In this document: positions 1-9,473 of the stretch, in pieces
How the letters are laid out: each line of letters starts with the position of its first letter
How positions within the stretch are numbered: position 1 is the stretch's first letter
Origin: JAVJSD01 sp040219575
GTDB taxonomy: Bacteria > Planctomycetota > Planctomycetia > Pirellulales > Pirellulaceae
Length of the DNA stretch: 64,000 nucleotides
Assembly: GCA_040219575.1 (NCBI GenBank)
Contig: JAVJSD010000042.1
Coordinates: forward strand, 1 to 64,000
Direction: 5' to 3'
The notes under the pieces: model-generated
What the model was told of the DNA's origin: nothing
Databases searched by the model: none
Seen by the model: only the letters and a program-made list of their open reading frames with translations
Made by a program: the position numbers and the translations under genes

Positions 1-78
1 CCCAATGTCGTGATGCTGCTGTCGGACGATCTCGGTTTTCAGGATATTGGCTGTTACGACGGGCCTGAGACGCTGTGA
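1..78 (+). pseudogene. Truncated sulfatase duplicate (5' fragment)
   Basis: Bases 1-65 are identical to bases 278-342 inside the intact sulfatase gene downstream. Read in frame they give the start of the mature sulfatase (PNVVMLLSDDLG onward, including the two metal-binding Asp residues). The match stops abruptly at 65/66; five codons later, counting from the break, the frame ends at a TGA (76-78), where a REP-like half element starts. No CxPSR active site follows, so this is a broken copy. The perfect identity argues for a recent duplication. How far the copy extends to the left cannot be seen because the window starts inside it. Confidence 0.8.
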
Positions 79-79
79 A

Positions 80-108
80 CACGTCGGGCTGACGCCTCGA
101 CGCTCGCC
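80..108 (+). repeat. REP-like half element (right-arm type)
   Basis: This 29-base stretch (cacgtcgggctgacgcctcg, continuing to 108) matches the arms at 1634-1662 and 2307-2335 with only one or two differences. The preceding bases 66-79 also match the spacer seen before the arm at 2307. Unlike the other two sites, the left arm is missing and is replaced by the sulfatase fragment. Confidence 0.75.
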
Positions 109-126
109 AGGTTCGCACGTCGTCCG

Positions 127-157
127 CCATGGATTGGGACATCGCGCCGATCCATGG
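127..157. promoter_or_regulatory. Dyad upstream of sulfatase
   Basis: ccatggat (127-134) and atccatgg (150-157) form a perfect 8-bp inverted repeat about 40 bases upstream of the sulfatase start. It could be an operator or a leader hairpin; no promoter boxes were recognised with confidence. Confidence 0.3.
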
Positions 158-199
158 TAGGCTGTTCGTTCGCTTGAACTTCGCCGCTTAGAGGTTTCC

Positions 200-1579
200 A
201 TGAATCGGGTGCTCGTACTGCCGTTGTGTTTCGCCGCGATGCTGCTGTCGGCGTCGTTGAGTTTCGCCGCCGACCGTCCCAATGTCGTGATGCTGCTGTC
301 GGACGATCTCGGTTTTCAGGATATTGGCTGTTACGACGGGCCGGTGAAGACGCCCACGCTCGACGGCCTCGCCGCGAAGGGGATTCGGTTCAGCGATTTC
401 TATTCCGGCTGCGCGGTCTGCTCGCCGTCGCGGGCGACGCTGCTCACCGGGCGGCACCACATCCGCACCGGCGTGTACAGTTGGATCAGCGACGGCAGCC
501 AGAACTCGCATTTGCTGAAGCGCGAAGTCACGCTGGCCGAGATTCTGAAGGAAGCGGGCTACTCCACCGCCCACGTCGGCAAGTGGCATCTCGGCCTGCC
601 GACGGGCGATCGCGACAAGCCGACGCCGGACGAGCACGGTTTCGACTATTGGTTCGCCACCTGGAACAACGCCGCGCCGAGCCACAAGAATCCCACGAAC
701 TTCATTCGCAACGGCGAGGCAGTCGGCAAGCTGGAGGGCTACTCCTGCCAACTGGTCGTCGATGAGGCGATCCACTGGCTGGAAAAGCACCGCGATCCCA
801 AGACGCCGTTCTTTCTGAACGTCTGGTTTCACGAACCGCACGCGCCGATCGCGGCGCCGGACGACCTTGTCTCCGACTACGGAAAACTCACCGACAAGGC
901 AGCGATCTACTCGGCGACGATCGACAATACCGACCGCGCGGTCGCCCGCCTGCTGGCCAAACTGGCGGAGATCGATTCGCCCGAGAACACGCTGATCATT
1001 TACGCTTCGGACAACGGCAGCTATCGCGACGACCGCACCGGCGGACTGCGCGGCCGCAAGGGGCTAAATTGGGAAGGCGGCATCCGCGTGCCGGGCATCT
1101 TCTGCTGGCCGGGCAAAATTCCCGCCGGGCGCGTCTCCGGCGAACCGGCCGGCGTGGTCGATGTGTTGCCCACGGTGTGCGGGCTGCTCGGTCTCGATCC
1201 GCCGAAAGAGCGTCATCTCGACGGTTCGAACCTCGCGCCGATCCTGACCGGCGGCGAAACGCCGTTTGTGCGTCATCAGCCGCTGTTCTGGCACTTGCAG
1301 AAATCGCGCCCGATCGTCGCCATGCGCGACGGCAAGTATTCGCTGGTCGCCGATCCCGACTACGAACTGTCGACCAACAACATGTTCCAGGAGGCGTGGA
1401 TTCCAACGATCAAATCCGGCGGCTATACGAACTTCCGCCTGTACGATCTGGATGCCGATCGCGCGCAGGAGCACGACATCGCCGGCGAACATCCCGAGTT
1501 GGTCGAAAAACTCAAACGCCAACTGCTCGACATCAACGCCAGCATCATGGCCGACGGCGCCGACTGGCATTTGAAATAA
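200..1579 (+). CDS. Secreted sulfatase (S1 family, arylsulfatase type)
   Basis: A 459-residue alkaline-phosphatase-superfamily sulfatase that would hydrolyse sulfate esters, probably of sulfated polysaccharides, outside the cytoplasm. A signal peptide (about residues 1-23, MNRVLVLPLCFAAMLLSASL) is followed by RPNVVMLLSDDLG with the metal-binding Asp pair at 35-36. The sulfatase signature C-S-P-S-R is at residues 74-78, Cys74 being the site converted to formylglycine. The conserved GKWHLG block and a C-terminal DNG block are also visible. Length is normal for the family. The ATG at 200 directly precedes a good signal sequence. Its 5' coding region is duplicated at 1-65, and the gene is followed immediately by a REP pair and a REP-associated transposase. 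A formylglycine-generating enzyme is needed for activity; the SUMF1-domain protein at 44461 is probably not that enzyme. Confidence 0.95.
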   Translation: MNRVLVLPLCFAAMLLSASLSFAADRPNVVMLLSDDLGFQDIGCYDGPVKTPTLDGLAAKGIRFSDFYSGCAVCSPSRATLLTGRHHIRTGVYSWISDGSQNSHLLKREVTLAEILKEAGYSTAHVGKWHLGLPTGDRDKPTPDEHGFDYWFATWNNAAPSHKNPTNFIRNGEAVGKLEGYSCQLVVDEAIHWLEKHRDPKTPFFLNVWFHEPHAPIAAPDDLVSDYGKLTDKAAIYSATIDNTDRAVARLLAKLAEIDSPENTLIIYASDNGSYRDDRTGGLRGRKGLNWEGGIRVPGIFCWPGKIPAGRVSGEPAGVVDVLPTVCGLLGLDPPKERHLDGSNLAPILTGGETPFVRHQPLFWHLQKSRPIVAMRDGKYSLVADPDYELSTNNMFQEAWIPTIKSGGYTNFRLYDLDADRAQEHDIAGEHPELVEKLKRQLLDINASIMADGADWHLK

Positions 1580-1582
1580 CGC

Positions 1583-1662
1583 GGCGAGCGTCAGGGCGCA
1601 AGCCCGACGTGTCTCTAGCGGCACACGTCTAACCACGTCGGGCTGACGCCGCGACGCTCGTC
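1583..1662. repeat. REP-like inverted pair, left of transposase
   Basis: ggcgagcgtcagggcgcaag continuing to 1611, and cacgtcgggctgacgccgcg continuing to 1662, are inverted near-complements of 29 bases separated by a 22-base spacer, so the whole folds into a long imperfect hairpin. The same arrangement occurs on the other side of the transposase gene (2254-2335). It starts four bases after the sulfatase stop codon and may also act as its terminator. Confidence 0.85.
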
Positions 1663-1694
1663 GGACGGTGGTCGATCATAGAAATGGGGTAATC

Positions 1695-2249
1695 ATGGAC
1701 CGATATTGGTTATTGACCAATACGTGCTATGGGACTTGGCTCCCGGGCGACCGACGCGGGTTCGTGGGGCGTGTCTTGGAGCATCGCGCTGGCGAATCGA
1801 TGAATCAACGGCGTGTGACACATAACCAGCCCGAGACGTCTTGCGATGCCGACCTGCCGGAATTGAACCACGCCTCGAGCGCCCTTCTCAAAGGACCGCC
1901 GATTCGACTTGAACGACCACACGCGGAGATCATTCTCGGGCAATTCCAAGAGACGGCGAGATTCCGCCAATGGCGAATTCTCGCTTTGGCGATCATGTGC
2001 GACCACTTCCACATGGTGGTCGGTGTTCTGGGCGATCCCGAACCCGGTAAGATTCTCGGCGATTTCAAGAGCTGGGGAACTCGAGCGCTCAACCGACAAT
2101 TCGGCAAGCCGCCATCCAGCACCTGGTGGACCGAACGTGGCTCGAAGCGGAAGCTTCCGAACGAAACGGCGATCGCGCAAGCCGTCAACTACGTGCTGAA
2201 CAAGCAACCCAACCCGCTGGTCACGTGGTCTCCGGAGCCCCAACACTAA
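1695..2249 (+). CDS. REP-associated tyrosine transposase (Y1/HUH family)
   Basis: A 184-residue single-strand DNA transposase of the IS200/Y1 superfamily, in the REP-associated (RAYT) branch. The N-terminal YGTWLPGDRRG block is typical of this group. The HUH metal motif is H-F-H at residues 104-106 within MCDHFHMVV, and the likely catalytic tyrosine is Tyr166 in NYVLNKQPNPLV. The ATG at 1695 was preferred to a GTG at 1668, because homologous proteins begin just before the YGTWLPGD block. The gene is bracketed by two REP pairs in the same orientation, the usual setting of RAYTs, which nick and process REP hairpins. The frame is intact, so it may be active. It lies between the sulfatase and the convergent leuS. 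Confidence 0.88.
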   Translation: MDRYWLLTNTCYGTWLPGDRRGFVGRVLEHRAGESMNQRRVTHNQPETSCDADLPELNHASSALLKGPPIRLERPHAEIILGQFQETARFRQWRILALAIMCDHFHMVVGVLGDPEPGKILGDFKSWGTRALNRQFGKPPSSTWWTERGSKRKLPNETAIAQAVNYVLNKQPNPLVTWSPEPQH

Positions 2250-2253
2250 CGTC

Positions 2254-2335
2254 GGCGAGCGTCAGGGCGTAAGCCCGACGTGCCGCTGAGACGCGAGACG
2301 CGGGAACACGTCGGGCTGACGCCGCGACGCTCGCC
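2254..2335. repeat. REP-like inverted pair, right of transposase
   Basis: Left arm 2254-2282 and right arm 2307-2335 are each 29 bases and are close copies of the arms at 1583-1611 and 1634-1662, with a 24-base spacer. The element lies between the transposase stop (2249) and the leuS stop (2338), filling the whole gap between the convergent genes, so it could also serve as a bidirectional terminator. Confidence 0.85.
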
Positions 2336-2337
2336 GA

Positions 2338-5166
<2,829 letters not shown>

Positions 5167-5341
5167 GGCGGTTCGCGGATCGGCGGTTAACTGTTACGGC
5201 GACAATGGTTTGCGGCGGCGGGGTGACGCGCCGCAAGGGAGCGATTCTAATGGGAACCGACGACACGCGCAAAGATGGCTCTCTCTGGCAGACGGGAATC
5301 CGCGGTCGGTGGTTCGCCACGACTCACGGCCGGAAGAGAGA

Positions 5342-5420
5342 AACCGCTGATGAACGCTGATCGCACGCTAATGGAGAGAATACAAACTCAATAGCGTTCG
5401 ATTAGCGTCAATCAGCGGTT
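5342..5420. repeat. Imperfect inverted repeat upstream of leuS and the flavoprotein
   Basis: aaccgctgatgaacgctgat (5342-5361) and attagcgtcaatcagcggtt (5401-5420) are imperfect reverse complements (17 of 20 by eye). They lie in the divergent intergenic region between leuS and the flavoprotein gene and could form a cruciform or leader hairpin. The rest of this 268-base gap shows nothing recognisable. Confidence 0.6.
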
Positions 5421-5434
5421 GCGCCCGCTAGTAT

Positions 5435-6520
5435 ATGGAACATCGCATGAGCACCAACCTGGCTTCGCTGCCGACCTACGATCGGTTTCAGACCTACGAG
5501 TGGAACTACCAGCACGCCCCACGGCCGGTCGAGCTCGAGATCCCGGACGTGCCGGGCGACTGGCGGTTTCTGGGGCGCAAGGTGGGCTCGCCGCTGGGAG
5601 TGCCGGCCGGGCCGCTGCTCAATGGAGCGTGGTGCCAGTATTACGCCTCGCTGGGGTTCGACGTCGTCACCTACAAGACCGTCCGCAGCGTCGAGCGCGC
5701 GTGCTATCCGCTGCCCAACTTGCAGCCGGTCGATTGTGGGCAACTCGCGGGGAGCGAAGCCGAGGTGCCGGCCGTCGAACGCATGTCCGGCAGTTGGGCC
5801 GTCTCTTACGGCATGCCTTCAAAGACGCCGGATGTGTGGCGGCGGGATATCGAAACCACGCGGAAGCAGCTTCCGGCGGCGAAGGTGCTGTCGGTCTCGG
5901 TTGTGGGGACGGTGCAGGAAGGCTGGACGATCGACGACCTGGCGGAAGACTATGCGCAGTGCGCTGCTTGGGCGGTGGAGAGCGGCGCCGACTGCATCGA
6001 GACGAATTTCTCCTGCCCGAACGTCAGCACCTGCGACGGGCAACTGTATCAGCAGCCGGAGGACGCCGCCCGCGTGGCGGAGGTCGTGCGCCAGCGAATC
6101 GGCAAGACGCCGTACATCCTCAAAATCGGCAAATTGTCGGGCCACGAGGAAGCAGCCGCGCTGCTCGACGCCGTCGCTTCGCACGCCGACGCGCTGGCGA
6201 TGACCAACAGCATCGCCACCACGGTACGGGCGACCGATGGCGCGACGCAACTGTTCGACGGCCAAAAGCGCGGCATCTGCGGCGACGCCACGCGCCAGGC
6301 TTCCGTCGCCCAGACACGTTTGATGCATGAGCTGATTCGCGAGCGTGGGCTGAAGCTGCAGTTAATCGGCGTCGGCGGGGCGTCCACCGCCGAACATGTG
6401 CGAGAGTATCTCGCCGCGGGAGCCCAGGCAGTTCATCTCGCCACGGCGGCGATGGTGGACCCGGGCGTGGCGTTGGCGATTCGACGGGGCATGGCGGAAG
6501 GCGGCATGTCGGACGCGTGA
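5435..6520 (+). CDS. Dihydroorotate-dehydrogenase-like FMN oxidoreductase
   Basis: A 361-residue TIM-barrel flavoprotein of the dihydroorotate dehydrogenase family. The N-terminal phosphate/FMN block reads SPLGVPAGPLLNG, followed by the YKTVRS strand. The active-site segment TNFSCPNVS has the Cys base of the class 1 type, and ILKIGKLSG and IGVGGASTAEHVREYL with GAQAVHLATA correspond to the FMN phosphate-binding strands. The N-terminal extension and divergence from canonical PyrD leave the substrate uncertain, so it may be a PyrD-like paralogue. A second in-frame ATG at 5447 (MSTNLASL) is an equally plausible start. The gene is on its own, divergent from leuS. Confidence 0.75.
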   Translation: MEHRMSTNLASLPTYDRFQTYEWNYQHAPRPVELEIPDVPGDWRFLGRKVGSPLGVPAGPLLNGAWCQYYASLGFDVVTYKTVRSVERACYPLPNLQPVDCGQLAGSEAEVPAVERMSGSWAVSYGMPSKTPDVWRRDIETTRKQLPAAKVLSVSVVGTVQEGWTIDDLAEDYAQCAAWAVESGADCIETNFSCPNVSTCDGQLYQQPEDAARVAEVVRQRIGKTPYILKIGKLSGHEEAAALLDAVASHADALAMTNSIATTVRATDGATQLFDGQKRGICGDATRQASVAQTRLMHELIRERGLKLQLIGVGGASTAEHVREYLAAGAQAVHLATAAMVDPGVALAIRRGMAEGGMSDA

Positions 6521-6720
6521 CGCCCACCTTTCTGTGTCGGCCGCGCCGACCGTGCCGACTCTAACGGCGCGCGGCCCCAATTCTGTTGCAAAAAGTCAAC
6601 GCCCGCGGCGTCCTGCGCGCTGGGAAGCGCGCACAATTAGGGTGTCTCTTCGGGCGCGCGGCGGATCAAGGGATGCCGCCGAAATGCGCACGAACGACTG
6701 CCACAGGAATCTTCGGTTCG

Positions 6721-8127
6721 ATGGACGACGCCACCTCCCCTTTGGATTGCGGCGCGCGGATGGCGCGCCGCCTTCTTCTGCTGACCGCCCTGGCGGCGAT
6801 ACTGGCGGTGCTGGTTGGCGGCGCCGCGCGCACGTCGCGCGGCCAGGACGCCGAGTCGTCGGTCGGACTCGCCGCACCGCAACAAAACGCACTGGCGACG
6901 GAAGGCCCGCCGTCTCTCGAAACACTGCCACAAGCGTCGTCGCCCGCACCCCTGATCGTTTTTCCCGCCGGCGACGCGGAGTACTTCTCCCCGTTCTCCG
7001 CCGCCGGTTTCACGATCGATGACGACATGCTGGACCCTGCGGGAATCGCCGCGGAAGACGGCGCCCAGTCCGACACCGCCCAGCTCGACACCGTCCAGTC
7101 CGACACCGCCCAGCCCGACACCGTCGGTCCGCCGCTTCCGTCGCCGCTCCCCGCACCACTCGCCACGCGCCCGGTTCATGCGCGTTGCGGCGACGAACTG
7201 TGGTGCATCAGTTCGCGCGACCTGCCGGCGGTAAGCTGCATCGCCCTCGATCAGCCGCCCCCGCTCCGCGTCTGGCGGCAGGATCCCTGCAGCGGGCGAA
7301 CAGCGCCCTCGTCGTTGGAGGAGTTCTTCACGCACGACGATCCAGGCGTCATCACGTTGATCTACGTGCACGGCGCCCGGGTGCCCGAGTCCCGCGCCTT
7401 CGCCCGCCTGCCGTTGATCTACCAAGCGCTGGTCGAACATCTTCCTGGCGACGTGCGGCTGCGGATCGTGATGTACTCGTGGTCGAATCCGAAATCGATT
7501 CGCGTGCTGAATGATTTTCGCATCGCCTCGGCGGGGGCCGCCCCTCACGGAGAGGGCCTGGCCTGGCTGGTGTCGCAGATCGATCCGCGGGTCCGCGTCA
7601 GCCTGCTGAGCTTCAGCCTCGGAGCGCAGATCGTGACCCGCGCTTTGGACACGCTCGGGAGTGAAGAGAACCTGCCCTCTCGCCGCCGGCTGCGCGTCGT
7701 CCTGTGGACCGCCGCCGAGTCGCATCAATGGATTGTGCCGGGCGGCTATCACGGCCGTGCGATCCACGCCGTCGATCGCTTGCTGCTGGTGATGAACACC
7801 TGCGATCCCATGCTCAAGCGCTTTCCCCTGATCTCGCCGCGCACCGACCCGCACGCGCTTGGCTATTGCGGCATCGACAACCTCCCGGCGTTCGGCGACG
7901 ATGCGCTGCGAATTCGCCAGATCGACGCCGGCGCCGAACTGGGCGTCTCTCACGGCTACCGCCCGCACATCGAGGCGCCGATGGTCGTCGCCGCCACGCG
8001 TCCTTACGTGTTCTGGCAGGAGGTCGACGGCGCCTGTCCGGGGCACGGGCCGCTGGAGACGGTTTCCGCCGCGGCAAGGAGTGACTCGCAATTGCCGCCG
8101 CTTATTGGCCCGGCGCTTGCGCGCTGA
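6721..8127 (+). CDS. Exported alpha/beta-hydrolase-like protein
   Basis: A protein of about 468 residues with a hydrophobic export segment (RRLLLLTALAAILAVLVGG), then a long Ala/Pro/Asp-rich low-complexity region containing the short repeat S/P-D-T-V/A-Q. The C-terminal half has an alpha/beta-hydrolase fold: LIYVHGAR is the oxyanion-hole strand and LSFSLGAQ carries the G/S-x-S-x-G nucleophile elbow. Esterase or acyl-hydrolase activity is plausible, but the substrate is unknown. The frame remains open upstream to a TTG at 6586, but that stretch does not look like protein. ATGs at 6721 and 6760 both lead directly into the signal segment, and 6721 was chosen. Confidence 0.7.
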   Translation: MDDATSPLDCGARMARRLLLLTALAAILAVLVGGAARTSRGQDAESSVGLAAPQQNALATEGPPSLETLPQASSPAPLIVFPAGDAEYFSPFSAAGFTIDDDMLDPAGIAAEDGAQSDTAQLDTVQSDTAQPDTVGPPLPSPLPAPLATRPVHARCGDELWCISSRDLPAVSCIALDQPPPLRVWRQDPCSGRTAPSSLEEFFTHDDPGVITLIYVHGARVPESRAFARLPLIYQALVEHLPGDVRLRIVMYSWSNPKSIRVLNDFRIASAGAAPHGEGLAWLVSQIDPRVRVSLLSFSLGAQIVTRALDTLGSEENLPSRRRLRVVLWTAAESHQWIVPGGYHGRAIHAVDRLLLVMNTCDPMLKRFPLISPRTDPHALGYCGIDNLPAFGDDALRIRQIDAGAELGVSHGYRPHIEAPMVVAATRPYVFWQEVDGACPGHGPLETVSAAARSDSQLPPLIGPALAR

Positions 8128-8281
8128 CTTGCAGCGTGCCCGAGATTGCGAATCCTTCATGGGACGCATCGTCGCGTGACGGCGAAACCGGCGCGTGAGC
8201 ACCGCCGGACGGCGGCGGCTTGTTTCGTCTCGTGCGTTCGCATCTATCGCGGCGCGGGGCGTCGTCGTAAGCTGTTACGCT

Positions 8282-9283
8282 ATGGCCCAGCTTTCGACCC
8301 GACAACTCGCCCAGCTTTGCGACCGCGCGGCGGTTTCGCTGGAGGCCGGCATCGATGTGCGCCGGGTCTGGGAGAAAGAGTCGCTGCGGGGAGCACCGGC
8401 GCAGCGGCAGCACGCCGCCGCAGTCAGTCGGCGCATCGGCGCCGGGGACAGCCTGGCCGACGCGTTGGCCGACGAGGGCGGCTTTTACCCGCCGCTGTTC
8501 TGCGAAATGGTGCGCGTCGGCGAAGAGACCGGCCGGCTGGAAGCGGTGTTTCACCGACTCGCCGATCACTATCAACATCTGCTCCAACTGCAGCGTACGT
8601 TCCTGGCCGGCATTACCTGGCCGCTGTTGCAACTGGTCGGAGCGATCGGCATCATCGCGTTGTTCATCGTGATCACGGGCATGCTCGGCGTCGATCCGCT
8701 GGGCCTGGGCATCAGCGGCATGCCGTTATTGGCGCTTTACCTGCTGTTGGTGACGATGGCCGCCGCGGCCGTCGCGACGCCGATCATCGGCGTCCAGCGA
8801 GGATGGTTCGGTCCCGCCCCGATGCTGGCGGCGATGAAGATTCCCGTTGTGGGAAGTTGCCTGCGGATGATGGCCCTGGCGCGGATGGCGTGGTCGTTGG
8901 GGATGGCCATCGACGCCGGCATGGACGCCCGGCGAAGCATGCGGTTGGCGATCCGCAGCACGCACAATCCGTACTATCTCACGCACGAGGAGCCCGTCGA
9001 TCGCGAAATCCTGGCCGGCCGCGAAATGCACGAGGCGCTCCGCAGCGCCGGCGATTATCCGGCCGACTTCGTCGACGTGTTGGAAACCGGCGAGCTGACC
9101 GGGCAGGTGACCGAATCGATGGTTCGCCTCTCGGAAGACTACCGGCTGCGCTCGCAGCACCTGCTCAACACGCTGACCGTCATCGGCGGCGTGCTGATCT
9201 TCCTGCTGGTGGCGCTCTTGATCGGCGGGCTGATTATCATGATGTTCCGGAATTACCTGTCGATGTATGACCAGTTTTTGTGA
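8282..9283 (+). CDS. Type II secretion system F / PilC-like membrane protein
   Basis: A 333-residue inner-membrane protein of the GspF/PilC family, the platform protein of type II secretion and type IV pilus systems. The N-terminal cytoplasmic domain has the family pattern LxxGxxxxRxxE and later GEETGRLEAVFHRLADHY. A hydrophobic pair lies at about residues 120-190, and a second cytoplasmic domain follows with the matching block LETGELTGQVTESMVRLSEDY. A C-terminal membrane segment (LIFLLVALLIGGLIIMMF) closes it. The ATG at 8282 was chosen over a GTG at 8195. No other secretion gene is adjacent, though a secretin-fold protein is encoded at 13701. Its stop codon is the first TGA of a heptamer repeat. 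Confidence 0.85.
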   Translation: MAQLSTRQLAQLCDRAAVSLEAGIDVRRVWEKESLRGAPAQRQHAAAVSRRIGAGDSLADALADEGGFYPPLFCEMVRVGEETGRLEAVFHRLADHYQHLLQLQRTFLAGITWPLLQLVGAIGIIALFIVITGMLGVDPLGLGISGMPLLALYLLLVTMAAAAVATPIIGVQRGWFGPAPMLAAMKIPVVGSCLRMMALARMAWSLGMAIDAGMDARRSMRLAIRSTHNPYYLTHEEPVDREILAGREMHEALRSAGDYPADFVDVLETGELTGQVTESMVRLSEDYRLRSQHLLNTLTVIGGVLIFLLVALLIGGLIIMMFRNYLSMYDQFL

Positions 9284-9357
9284 GTAGTGAGTAGTGAGTA
9301 GTGAGTAGTGAGTAGTGAGTGGTGAGTGGTGAGTGGTGAGTGGTGAGTGGTGAGTGG
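9281..9357. repeat. Heptanucleotide tandem repeat (TGAGTRG)11
   Basis: Five copies of tgagtag (9281-9315) are followed by six copies of tgagtgg (9316-9357) without interruption. The first unit contains the stop codon of the preceding secretion-F-like gene. Such a short-period repeat is prone to slippage. It lies in the 190-base gap before the dehydrogenase gene. Confidence 0.95.
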
Positions 9358-9427
9358 GAGGTGGACGCCGTGCGCCCCAAGCCGACGACTTGTCGTCGTG
9401 TTTTTGTGAGTAAGTGAGTGAGTCGGT

Positions 9428-9458
9428 CTTTTACCTTTTACCTTTTTACTTTTACCTT
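9428..9458. repeat. 31-base pyrimidine-rich repeat, copy 1
   Basis: The stretch cttttaccttttaccttttt continuing to 9458 is identical over 31 bases to 56821-56851. It lies just upstream of the dehydrogenase gene start. Confidence 0.85.
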
Positions 9459-9473
9459 CCAAAGGGCGGCGCT

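Noticed and set aside
6586..6720. N-terminal extension of the hydrolase from TTG 6586
   Set aside because: The extra residues do not resemble protein and would place the export segment internally; ATG 6721 or 6760 is more sensible.
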